Assembly: GCA_024449915.1 (NCBI GenBank)
Contig: JAMZAV010002194.1
Coordinates: forward strand, 1 to 64,000
From: Sweltsa coloradensis
Taxonomy: Eukaryota; Arthropoda; Insecta; Plecoptera; Chloroperlidae
DNA length: 64,000 nt
Reading direction: 5' to 3'
Positions within the stretch are counted from its first letter, which is position 1; the number at the start of each line of letters is the position of its first letter. Shown in pieces: positions 42,066 through 52,870 of this stretch. The notes under the pieces were generated by a model. That model saw only the letters and a list, made by a program, of their open reading frames with translations, made no database searches and was not told the DNA's origin. A program made the translations under genes and the position numbers.

Positions 42066-43317
42066 ATGATGGTAAGCAGTAGAAGTCATTGTTATCTCTC
42101 AATATATTTGCCAACTTAGCCTAGGTCAATTAGCAACTACGTAACCGAAGCTCACCTCTAACGGAAATGTGACGTCAAGCCAAGTTGAGGCTACTTCGAA
42201 ATCTAAACTGAATTAATCCTGTCGAAACTCAGTGAATGTCATCAAATCGTTACAATATTATAGACTACATTTGCAACTAAGCCCAATATAGGCCTACAGA
42301 CTAAAGCGAACAATACACCAGAGAATTATCATCGCAATAACTTTTTTCAGGGAATTATCTTTAAATATTTGAACCACGTGTTAAAATGGCTCAGGATAGG
42401 CTACTCAAGGAAAAAATTAATGTTCTTGGTGGAAAAATTTTGTGATTCGGCCGATAAGTAGGCCTAGTTATCGACGTTGCGTTCTATTTTATTAAAGAAT
42501 GCTGGATCGGGTCATCGATTATTTATTACACATTTTACTAACCAATCGCTGTATGTGGATGGACATTTACTTTCTTGAAAGCAAATTTGTTTAGGCCTAA
42601 CTTGTCCCTTTTGTACAATGCGTTTTTAATTACTTTAAAATAATGGTACGGTCTATATTTGATCTATTTCAGAGTGCTCAAACTGTAGACAAGGACATCC
42701 ATTATGCAGCACAATGCATCTTGAGGAAGGTATTTGAAGGCATTTTGATCCTTAAAAATGGTTTTCAAGAAACCACTAACAATCCAAAGCCAGAACTCCA
42801 GCATTCATCGACAACAGATGCAGCACATCATTATTACTTGGGATACATTCTCCTTCAACTTGGAAAGAAATTTGGCCGCACTGCATTCAAACACTTCCGT
42901 GTCAATAATTCAGCAACAAGCTCTGTCTCAAATGAAGCCGTATGGTGGACTTCGGACATCAACAGAGGAGGTCTTATTTTCTGCGTTAAAGAGTTTTACA
43001 ATTTCTTTAAAATAGTATTAGGTATGGAAGACAATTATTTTAAACAAAACAACAAAAACACGAGTGATCTAATGAAAATGATTTTAAGTGATGAAGTGAT
43101 ACAACAAAAATGGGATGCCATGCCTTGGTATGGGAACAATATTAATGTTAGAGAGACATCTTTAAGAGAGGCAATACGTTTGCATATTGGAGGCCGTTCG
43201 AGAGCTTTTGTGAAGTATGTTAAAGACAACCACAAAAACAAAAATCGAATCGACCGTGCAAAAAAACCGCTGCGCAAGCAGCTTGCATCATTACAGTCTG
43301 CAGCAAAGCAAATGTAG
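42066..43317 (+). CDS. Candidate two-exon gene, P-element-transposase C-terminus-like
   Basis: A tiny first exon ATGATG|gtaagc (42066-42071) can splice to acceptor tatttcag (ending 42672), giving MMSAQTVDKDIHYAAQ in frame with an open run to the TAG at 43315-43317; about 217 residues. Visible blocks: HHYYLGYILLQLGKKFGR, WWTSDINRGGLIFCVKEFYN, and a basic C-terminus SRAFVKYVKDNHKNKNR ... KKPLRKQLASL. The GY-x-LLKL-like and GGL-x-F blocks resemble the C-terminal region of P-element/THAP9-type transposases. No catalytic Asp blocks lie upstream. It may be a domesticated or truncated transposase. The frame is intact, unlike most of the window. Confidence 0.45.
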
Positions 43318-44899
43318 GTTTATTAGATGCTCTGCAACTAGCTATCAGAGCATACCTAACTTAATAACTGCTTATGCATATTATCATTGTTATATTGCAC
43401 TAATCAAGGCCTAATTATAGGCCTACACCAAGTTTAGAAATATTTCATTTGTAGGCATATGATTGCAAACCATTCACAACACAGTGAAACATTTTTTAAT
43501 AAAACCTAGGCTATCTTTTGTAAAATTATTATAACATAGCTATAATAAAATGTTTAAATACTGAATAATATAATAGACCTAGTTGTATTTTGAATTCAGT
43601 CACCCGGTCACTATGTATACCAAAGGTTCGAGTTCAAACTAACTGAAGCCGCTTTCACTTGTGACTCGTACCAGTCCTAATGTTTTACTCGAGTGAAACC
43701 AAGCTATGCGTAGCCTACATATCAGGCTCGGCTGGCGGTCCCCGCTTGGGTAGACCACGGTAACTCTGATTGAAGTGAGAAATTTAAGTTCAAAATTGGC
43801 TCTATAAACCGGCTTCATTCAGTTCGAATAAAATCCCTTGGTATTGTGGCGATCTTCATTTTATGGACATTGCCTATTTCGCCGCTCTTCATTCAAGCGG
43901 AATAAGTAGTCTTGTAGACCTGTCAACCCTTAATTCCTCTTGACCGCCGTCACAGACTTCGGTCAGCGTTGTCGATAAGGAGGGTCCACTCCTTTCAACA
44001 CAATAGAAAAGCAATTTAAATGTGTCGTGTTTGAAAAGAGTTCCATTTGGCAACATCTAGGCACGCTTAACGAAGTGGTAGGTCCAACATTGTGACGAAG
44101 GTATAATTGGTACATGAGTCGGCCTCTTTGTAAATTTAGTTTCTTTGAGGGATTAGCAGTGTCGATAAAATGAAGATCTGAGCTTTAACGGTGGTATCGG
44201 TAACGGGCTTAGGACTGCCATTCAATATCGATACCATTTAGTCATAGGCCTACGTTGCATACCGTTTAGGTTGCAGAATTAATTTGTGACTTGTAGGCCT
44301 AGGCTACATTATTTTATTTCAAAGGGACAGAAAATCTGATTTTCATTACAAGTTGCGGTGTCTAGGCATACAAGCCTAACTACAAGGCAACAAATAATTT
44401 TGATTTTAAAATAAAAGAATAAAAATTTACCTAGGCCTAGTAAGGCCTATCTGCAACGAAAGGGCATTCGATATTGAATGGCATCCATACACTTTATTTT
44501 CATAGATCACCCAAGATAATACAAAAAATGGTTCTTGAAAAGTAAAATGTTTAATCAAAGTAAGCAACAATGTGCTGAATGAATAGGTCACAATTTAACG
44601 TCCAATACTCGTTGAACGTTCTTTTTGCAAATACCATTCACAACGTATTCTCTTCAAAAAATTGAAACATGTTTTAAGGCATGCAACACACAAGAAAACA
44701 AATCTTGCCTCTAGGCAAATAAAGTTCCTTTTTACGCAAGCGGGAACCCGTGTCAGGCGTATATAACAAGCTACGAGTGCTAGACGCTCGACTAATATTG
44801 CACTTAAAAATCGTGTACATATGGTACAATATATTTTATAATACTAGGGCCCTACATATATACAAAAAATCACCATGTAGGGTTTATGCATGAGAGATA
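43318..44899. other. AT-rich intergenic stretch
   Basis: No gene recognised. It contains one 16-bp inverted repeat pair, listed separately, and scattered TAGGCCTA words. Confidence 0.4.
44216..44483. repeat. 16-bp inverted repeat pair
   Basis: TGCCATTCAATATCGA (44216-44231) and its exact reverse complement (44468-44483) enclose 236 bp of non-coding DNA. Possibly the ends of a small non-autonomous element. Confidence 0.5.
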
Positions 44900-44903
44900 C
44901 AGT

Positions 44904-44978
44904 CGCTAAATAGCCAAACCCACAAGCCCCACTAGTTGAAGCCAATGTCGCTAAATAGCCAAACAAGCCCCACAACAA
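44904..44978. repeat. Short duplicated segment (tcgctaaatagccaaac...caagcccca)
   Basis: The word cgctaaatagccaaac plus caagcccca occurs twice about 45 bp apart. Confidence 0.7.
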
Positions 44979-45292
44979 ATTAAAACAATAAAAAAACTAC
45001 TTTATTTTATCCAAAATTGAAAAACAATCAAACAAAAATTCACTGTCACTCAATGTCAAACAGCTGTTGAGAAAAACAATTACCAACCTTAGAAGAGTGC
45101 GCCGGTCTAGCTCAAGTCAGTAGTCTTGCCAACTGCTGAAGTTTAATTTAAGAAAACTGAAATAAAATATTGAGTGGGACAGACAGACAACGAAAGGTTA
45201 ACACAAATTAACAAAACCAGTTTCAAAATACAATTATAATGAATCAAATCAAGTTATGTTACATTTACAATTACAAAAACATGTTATCAAAT

Positions 45293-45372
45293 TCTCAAAA
45301 GTTCCCAATAATAAAAGTTCTCAATAATAAAAAGTTCTCAATAATAAAAAGTTCTCAGTAATAAAAAGTTAG
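45293..45372. repeat. About 18-bp tandem repeat (agttctcaataataaaa)n
   Basis: Four to five consecutive units with small changes. Confidence 0.85.
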
Positions 45373-45464
45373 CCAGCCATTTTATAAAAGTTTGTTCGTA
45401 GATAGCAAGTTTGTTTTACCGTGTTATCGCGATTCGTAGATTTGTAGATATTGACCAGGACCAG

Positions 45465-45590
45465 GGGTCAAGTTCTCGCCCAAGTTCCAAGTTCCAAATT
45501 CTCGCCCAAGTTCCAAGTTCCAAGCTCCAAAATCCAAACGATCGAAGAAAATCTCCAAGTCCAAGACGTTCCAAGTTCCAGACGTTCCCT
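45465..45590. repeat. Imperfect tandem repeat (ttctcgcccaagttccaagttccaa)
   Basis: The word aagttcca recurs many times, with ttctcgccc twice at 26-bp spacing. Short frames on both strands across it are by-products. Confidence 0.8.
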
Positions 45591-46436
45591 TGTATCCTGG
45601 TTGATCTGCTCCAACCCGGACGTGAAGTCTCCTCGAGAGACCAAGTAAGTGTGTTTCTGAAGAATCCTTCTTCTCTGCTTGCGTTCGTTTCGACTGAAGA
45701 TTTTGTGACGTAGTCACGGAAATTGAGTGTTGTAATTGGCTTAGTCTATTACGCCCTGGTGATTAGGCAGAAGTGGGGGTATGTTTTCGGTCCCACGGTT
45801 CTAAAAACGTGACGTAGTTGCATGATGAAACTCAGATAGTTTATTGATACCAACCATTCAAAAGATGCATAGCAATCACACACAAGTCACCCGGGACTGT
45901 CATTCCGTCGGGAGATTTATGCACGCACGTGCAAGTTGTGTTGCGCAAATGTTGATGAAAGTAATGTTTCCACACTCCACAAGCTATGTGTGACGTCACT
46001 GAATGACCAGAGTTCGGGTGCTCTTGCCGATAATGTAGCGCAGTGAACGAGAAAACATTCCAATCTCACAGATAAGATTATGACTGACATGTTTATTTGA
46101 TTCCTGCACACAGAGTACACGGACATCGATTACGTAATCACCGCAGCTGGCCATGGCCATGACGACGCGGATACGAAGCACAAACACTAGTCATTATTTA
46201 TTACGCGTGGCTGATAAATTGTCATAACACAATAAAATGAAATATTATTGGCTGAAATAGTTCATATAATTATTTAAATGTAATTAATTATTCAAAATAA
46301 TTATACAATTTGAAAGGCGGGAACAAATTAATATTTAAATATCTTTGAAATTGTCTCATATCAGACCAAAAGGTTACAATACAATGCAGACATCAACGAG
46401 AAATTCTTGTTAGCACTAATTTTGTGTCACTGAATG
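45591..46436. other. Intergenic stretch
   Basis: No gene or RNA recognised; AT-rich toward the LINE tail. Confidence 0.4.
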
Positions 46437-46967
46437 ATAAGATAAGATAAGATAAGATAAGTTTATTCTTCATATAAGACAATTTTTTTACAAATTAATC
46501 TAATCTCTAAGGAGATGTGCGAAGAGTTATGTACCTAAACCATCCAAACACAGTTGAATTGTAGGCCTAGGTACATTTAAAGTTGAGTAAGGAGACAAGT
46601 AGGCTAAGTCAGATAGCACCTCATGTGACAAGCAATAAATAAAAAGAAATAGTAAAATCTTAATAATAAAAACTAAAATTTACGTATAGTGCTACACTTT
46701 TAAGGAATTGTATAATAGGGTGCCTTATAGAGTAAACATGTTTGCAGGCTTATGCCTAGCTGTAGGAATATAATACAATACATAAGATATTACACTAACA
46801 TAACATGCTAATAGGAAAAGAGTCAATATCAATAATAACTTATAATATACGAAACATGTAACATAATTATTTAAGATGAGGAAGTATACCCAGTAGAATT
46901 TAAGAATGTGGTGATCAAAGGTGATCACTGTTTGCAATAGCATAATAAAACAACAAACAACAACAAT

Positions 46968-49864
46968 TTAACATGAAATGCTAAGGAACTTTTCTTTGTA
47001 CTCCTGAACAGAATAAAAAGATTCACTTATTAACATATTTTTTAACCTAAGTTTAAATAATGATACACTAGTGGATTCTTTAATCTCACACGGTAGAGCA
47101 TTGTAAAGTAAGGTTCCCTGGTAAACTGGACTCTTTTGGCATTGAACCGAAGTTTGTCTATGAATTCGGAGGAAGTTTTTTTGACGCGTGTTATGCGAGT
47201 GTGTGTCCTTGTTTGTTTCCAGTTCATTGATGTTAGTCTTTATAAATGTCAAAAGTTGCAAGATATATAAACAAGGCATAGTTAAGATTTTTAGATTTTT
47301 AAAATGATTTTTACAGGATTCTAAGCGATTAAGATGAAGCATGTTCCTGATAGCTCTTTTCTGTAATATGAAGACAGACTGCCAGAGTGAAGAGTTTCCC
47401 CAGAAAATTATGCCGTAACTAATTTTTGAGTGAAACATTCCATAATATTGAGTAATTAAGGTCCTTATGCTAGCAATTTTAGACATAATTTTAATTGCAA
47501 AACAGCAACTTGAGAGTTTATTGCATAATGCAATGATGTGGTTTGACCAATCACATCTAGATTTTGCTCAAGTACTACATTCTGCACATTTACAACTATT
47601 TGTTGAGGGGCCGAGTGCTTATTCTTAAAATAAATTACTTTTGTTTTGTTTGGGTTTAATGACAAAAAGTTTGCATCGAACCAGTTACTTATCTCTGCTA
47701 TTACTAAATTAGCCTTATTCAGCAATTCAGTTAGATCAGAATTTGTAAGTAGCACATTAGAATCGTCAGCAAACAGAGTTAACAGATCAGCAGCAATGTT
47801 ACCTGGCATATCATTAATATAAATAAGGAAGAGAATCGGTCCAAGAATAGATCCTTGAGGGACCCCTAACTTGACTTCCCCCCATTCGGAGTAATAATTT
47901 CTCTCATTATTATGGAACCGGGTGTTTGATTATTATTATTATTATTCTCATCAAATTGTTTAACGCAGGTTTTCTGTTTCCTGTTAGTTAGGTAAGATTG
48001 GAACCAATCATAAGCTATACCTCGAATGCCGTAGTGTTCTAGCTTTTTAAGTAAAATTGTGTGATTAACACTGTCGAAGGCTTTGCTCAGGTCACAGAAA
48101 ATGCCTAACACATTCTCCTTCTTGTTGAGTGTTCTGTAAATAAATTTCAGTAAAATTAGTTATCGCTGAAATTGTCGATCTGTTTTTGCGAAATCCATGT
48201 TGATTGGGGGGGGAGAGTATGCTATTTTCATTAAAAAAACTCAATAACCTATTTAGCATAACTCGTTCCAAGATTTTAGAAAACGCTGGTAAGAGTGAAA
48301 TAGGTCTGTAGTTATCGGGTAAATTTTTTGCTCCTTTTTTGAACAATGGAATCACTTTAGAACATTTAAATTCATCTGGAAAAATCCCAGTTTCCAGCGA
48401 AGCGTTGAATAATTCAACGAGGGGGTCAGCAAGATAGTTAGCATATTTCTTTAATATAAAGTTAGGGATTTCGTCTAGCCCGGATGAAGTTTTGTTACCT
48501 GCTTGTTTCAGAAGGGACAGCATTTCTGGTTTTGTGACTGGATAAAGGAAAATTGAGTTGTCTACATGAGCACTAGCATTGTTTAGTAATTTGATTGATT
48601 CTGTGTCATTTGAAAATTTTTTGGGCACATTTGAAGAAGCAGCAGTGAGGAAGAATTTATTAAATATATTGGCAACGGCTTCAGGATTATTTGTTACATT
48701 ACCCTCATAGTCGAGTTCAACCTTGGTGGACTGTGACGAATTTGTCTTCCTCCCAAGTTCCTTGTTAATTAAGTTCCAGGTGGTTTTTGCAACATTTTCT
48801 GAGTTGTTAATTTGAGATTGGATATTATTTTTTTTAGCTGTCATAACAACTCTCTTGAATATGCGTTTATACCTTACAACATAGTTGTGTAGCACTTCAC
48901 TACCAGTCTCATTTGCTAGTTGAATAAGAAACCGCTTGTTTTTACTTGAAACTCTTATACCATTTGTTATCCAAGACTTTTTTGGTGGCAGACATTTCTT
49001 GGTTGTTATGGGGAATGCCTTGTCGAAAAGGTTTTGGAAGGTAGAGATGAATTGTTTGAACTTGTCAGCTGTACTTTTAGCATCCCGACAGGCAGTCCAA
49101 TTTTCTTGTTGAAGGAATGTTTCAAAAACATCCAAACGATTTTTTGTTAAAAATCGTTTGGTAATTGTACGCCTAGGTTGCCTCCCTGGCCGAGAAATTT
49201 GTAAAGTATTATAGTCAATAGCAATACATTGCGCTAGATGATCCGAGAGACCCGACTCAAAAACTTTAGTTGAAAAATTTGTTGGCTGAATGTTTGTACC
49301 GATATTGTCTAGACAGGATTGGTAATTTAAGTTTAATCTGCTCAAGCGAGTAGGTTCCTCAATGGAAAGACACACTCCGTAACTTTTGAAAAGAGTTTCC
49401 AGTGACACCTTATCCCTACAATTACCCATCATATTGATATTAAAGTCACCACATATGGTTAAAACATGTTTGCCATTTGTTGCAATGACCAGTAAACTTT
49501 CTAAACAACTAAAAAATAATTCTAATGTTCTTCTTAAGACACTAGGGGGTCTGTAAATACATACAATTAGCATATTTATATCAGCGATTTCTACTGCACA
49601 GCATTCAAAAACGTTTTCTACACTCAGGTTGTTAATGTCATGTCTGTTTACAAAAGCTAGGCCTAAGTCACTTTTTATAAAAATACAGCTACCCCCATAG
49701 CACCTGTTACTTCCTACCTCATCCCTGCAAAAGGAAGAGGCAAGCACATAGTTGTTAATAGTTACATGAGATATTTCAGATGTAGAACGCCAGTGTTCGG
49801 AGAAACAGAACACGTCAATTTCAAGATCTTTGTCCGTCACTTCCAGTAATTTTCTTTTGTACAA
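46968..49864 (-). pseudogene. LINE copy 2 ORF2: endonuclease and reverse transcriptase
   Basis: The main frame (49864-48092, 590 codons) holds the endonuclease (VFCFSEHWRSTSEISH, GGSCIFIKSDL, CIYRPPSVLRRTLELF, LTICGDFNINMMGNC, a SDH-like ESGLSDHLAQC). Fingers and palm of the RT follow (FKCSKVIPLFKKGAKNLPDN, LPAFSKILERVMLNRLLSF). Shorter frames continue with [35 protein letters not shown] (catalytic) and ISYGIIFWGNSS, to the stop at 46968. Breaks: near 48150 (G-run and T-run), near 47850-47930 (an ATT microsatellite expansion) and near 47560, where about 25 codons present in copy 1 are missing. Inactive as read. Confidence 0.85.
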
Positions 49865-49930
49865 TGACAGGGATTGGATGTTTTGGTGGTATACGTTAAA
49901 TTCACGTTTTGACTCTTCGCACCTCCTGTC

Positions 49931-51106
49931 CTAGTAGGTGCGGCCAGCGATAGGTGAGTATTTCTTTGTAGGAATTGAAATCCGCTTGGAAGCGGTACGA
50001 CTCTCGACAGACCCCCCGTTCGACACTGCAGGCACGTTCAGCTTTCCTTTAGGTATAGTACCGGTATATAGAGTAGGACTAGGAGCACTCGCTGATGACA
50101 TATTCGCTTTTCCTTTATGGATAGTAGGCCTACCTCTGGGCCTAGGAACAGACAAAGGATGGCTTGATGCTGCAGGCGAAGACGGTGGCATTCTGTGCGA
50201 CGTACCTGTGGTCCTTTCAAATTCAGTTGGACGAGGTAGGCCTAGGCCTATAGGTTTACTGGACGGTGTCGGAGTAGGAGATGTGAGACTAGGCTTAGAT
50301 GTGTGATCGATGGGATTGTGTTGTATAGAGGACACGGTGGATATCTGAGGTAGCGTGGCCGTGACATCAACTACTGAGGGTTCTACGGTAGAATTCACGT
50401 CTTGTAGGCCAGAAGTCCTGAGGGAATTTTTTTGTTCCAGTTCAGAGAGCCTGGCAACAGACCAGACTTCGCCGTCAATCAAAAGCTTGTTAAAGTTTAG
50501 GAAAGCTCGGTGACCTTGGTTTCTAGCGGCTATTAGATGTTTTTTCAGGAACTCCCTTTCATTTTTAACTCTATCGGAGAAGTCTTCGGAGACTGCGAGA
50601 CCAGTTCCTCGCAAATCTTTGGACCATTTTAGTATATTCTGTTTGTCTTTGAATTTGTTGAGTTTAAGAACAATGGGCCGCTTTGTATTAGGCCTAGCAA
50701 GGCCTACCCGATGCGCCCTTTCGACGTCACGAGCCTCAAGTCGATAGCCTAAGTACTCATGAAGATTTTTACACACTATTGACTCACAGTCTTTCCAGGA
50801 TTCACGAGCACATTCAGGAACTCCATACATTATTATATTGTTCCTTCGGGACTGGTTCTCGAGGTAGTCCAGTTTGTTCTCAAGAAAGCCTACTCTTTTC
50901 GTGAGATCGCTGTTAGCGGCCTCAAGAATTTTGTGGTCTTTCTTGAGAACTGCAGTGTAGTTCTCGAGAAACTCCAGCCTGGCCTCGATGGTAGATTTAA
51001 TGGCTTCTAGATTCTTGTTAGTAGAGGATAGGTCGTTGGAGATAATTTTGACTGCTGTGTTTGTTTCCTTGACAAGGCTAGCCATTTCCTTCAAATCGAC
51101 ATCCAT
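49931..51106 (-). CDS. LINE copy 2 ORF1 protein, open
   Basis: 391 codons from the ATG at 51106, stop at 49931. Coiled coil (LVKETNTAVKIISNDLSS ... LENKLDYLENQ), RRM (SRRNNIIMYGVPECARESW), C-terminal domain (ERAHRVGLARPNTKRPIVL, VKNEREFLKKHLIAARNQG), then a Ser/Thr/Pro tail ending KRISIPTKKYSPIAGRTY. The folded part is strongly similar to copy 1, while the tail between about residues 240 and 370 shares little beyond composition. Confidence 0.85.
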   Translation of the reverse strand: MDVDLKEMASLVKETNTAVKIISNDLSSTNKNLEAIKSTIEARLEFLENYTAVLKKDHKILEAANSDLTKRVGFLENKLDYLENQSRRNNIIMYGVPECARESWKDCESIVCKNLHEYLGYRLEARDVERAHRVGLARPNTKRPIVLKLNKFKDKQNILKWSKDLRGTGLAVSEDFSDRVKNEREFLKKHLIAARNQGHRAFLNFNKLLIDGEVWSVARLSELEQKNSLRTSGLQDVNSTVEPSVVDVTATLPQISTVSSIQHNPIDHTSKPSLTSPTPTPSSKPIGLGLPRPTEFERTTGTSHRMPPSSPAASSHPLSVPRPRGRPTIHKGKANMSSASAPSPTLYTGTIPKGKLNVPAVSNGGSVESRTASKRISIPTKKYSPIAGRTY

Positions 51107-51374
51107 TTCTTCGCCGTTTAAATCGATGTATGGACTAAACCTGTGGGGATGCGGACACGTGGTGTGCCTGTATAGAAGTGAGGTTAAGGCTGGTCAAATC
51201 TTGTTTCACAGGTATTACGTAGGGCTCGTTTGGTTTTCGCCGTTAAAATGTAGGCTAATGTATCAATCACTGTTTTAAAAATTGGGATTGGTGCGAAAAG
51301 TATTTGTGTGTGATTTAAATTAGTGATATTTTAACTTTTGTATGCACAACTGAGCACAACTGACTTACCCACCG

Positions 51375-52242
51375 CCCACATTTTGTGCACCCATAGACAA
51401 ATATTATTTGTGCATAGCCTGAATAAATTTCATTATTTATGTACCAGTACCGGTACCCTATGGCTATCTAAGATTCACTCTAGATAATTCACCATTCATA
51501 GAAATCACTATGTTGTCAGTTTAATCTAATATTGGTATGTAGGCCTACATTTCAACGTAGCAAACGGATTTTTAGCCGATGTTTGTCGTCACTGTCAGTC
51601 TAGGTGGGATATGTGTGAAAGTGTCATCTTTGGGAAATGTTGCCTCGGCCAACGTACGCATACTCTTTCAGACACTTAAGCTTCCCAACATTGTCTCCAT
51701 ACCTGGAAATAAATAAATGCACTCTTAAGATAACTTTGGTCTCAGCCTACTGGTATGTTATGTTACATTCTCTGATAATACCATAGATTATAAAATAATA
51801 AGTCATTGAAATTTACCTTAGTACATTAGGATTTGTGTTTGCACCAGAAGCACCCCGTTGTTTTGAAAATTCCATTTCAAGTGGATCTTGATTAAATTTA
51901 TTCGTGAGAATAAATGGCGCGCCTTCAGAAAGCATGAACTTGATGATGGCAGTCACGGATCGAACTGTAGAAAAATAGAAAAAGGCAATTAAATTTAATT
52001 GATAATTTGCCTATATAAAAGGTAAGAACTAGATAACGATACCTAGATCTTACCTACTACTATAATCAGTAGTGAAAATACCGTTATTGCGATTGTTGTT
52101 AGGTAGAGTGTAGTATACGGAGAATAATAAGTATTCAAGTTGTGATGGGCTACTATGTTTCTTTGCTGTAATAAAACAGTAACATCCAATATAAAATGTT
52201 GTGCATATTTAATTATGTGTGGTATTTACTGGTAGGGTAAAG
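51375..52242. other. Intergenic stretch
   Basis: No gene or RNA recognised. Confidence 0.4.
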
Positions 52243-52594
52243 CCACAGTATAAACATCTCAATCAGTATCGTAACTTCAATGGTCGGCTGTGGAGGCGAT
52301 GGTAGTCGACGGCGGCGACAGTGCTGTTACGTAGTGGCACGCGTGAGAAATTACGTAGACTCACCAACCACACCGTCGATAAAAGCAGCGCGCCTTATGA
52401 TGCCCGTAACAGCTCGTAACTGTTAGCAAAGTCTACTAGATACTTATGCAGGTACAGCATCGCATAAGTATCTAGTGGACCTTGACTGTTCGCGCTCCTA
52501 GCAGCCAGGGTGAGAAGTTATGGCTAACTGTCTTTTGTTTCTTCAGTAGCTTTTCACGGCGAGTTACGATACTGATGAGATGTTTATACTGTGG
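52243..52594. mobile_element. MITE-like non-autonomous element with 33-34-bp terminal inverted repeats
   Basis: CCACAGTATAAACATCTC-AATCAGTATCGTAACT (52243-52276) matches the reverse complement of 52562-52594 with a single extra base. Between them lies an internal perfect 15-bp hairpin (52435-52449 / 52462-52476). No coding potential. The flanks do not show an obvious target duplication. Confidence 0.75.
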
Positions 52595-52870
52595 TATAGC
52601 CTAATGTATGGCACATGGTTGTATTTTGACATTCTTATGATTATCCCTAAGCAAAGTAGGCCTAGGCCTACATGATTATGAATTAAGCTAAACAATTCCA
52701 CAACAATATTATTCTATTGTGGCAAACACTAGAATTGAGATTATCAGGCCTGGGCCTCCACCCACATATTGAATTGTTGAGGACCACCTGTAAGCTACAT
52801 GTCAAAATCTTGAAACTATTACTTGGGCCTATTAACAGACTAAATATAGGCCTATAATTTACCAGTAGGC
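52595..52870. other. Short intergenic stretch
   Basis: Nothing recognised beyond TAGGCCTA words. Confidence 0.4.

Larger units (their letters stand above)
46437..51374 (-). mobile_element. LINE copy 2 of the Jockey/CR1-group family, near full length
   Basis: Same architecture as the copy at 16475-29854 but without a nested element: 5' UTR, ORF1, ORF2, 3' UTR and (AAGAT)n tail at 46437-46462. Length is about 4.9 kb. The copies share high similarity in protein-coding parts but are clearly different insertions. Flanks ctgaat and cacatt show no target duplication. Confidence 0.85.

Noticed and set aside
43620..43645. ggttcgagttc as a tRNA/SINE B box
   Set aside because: No A box, no cloverleaf and no SINE tail nearby.
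45411..45717. Frames of about 100 codons on both strands
   Set aside because: Products of the aagttcca tandem repeat, with no conserved sequence.
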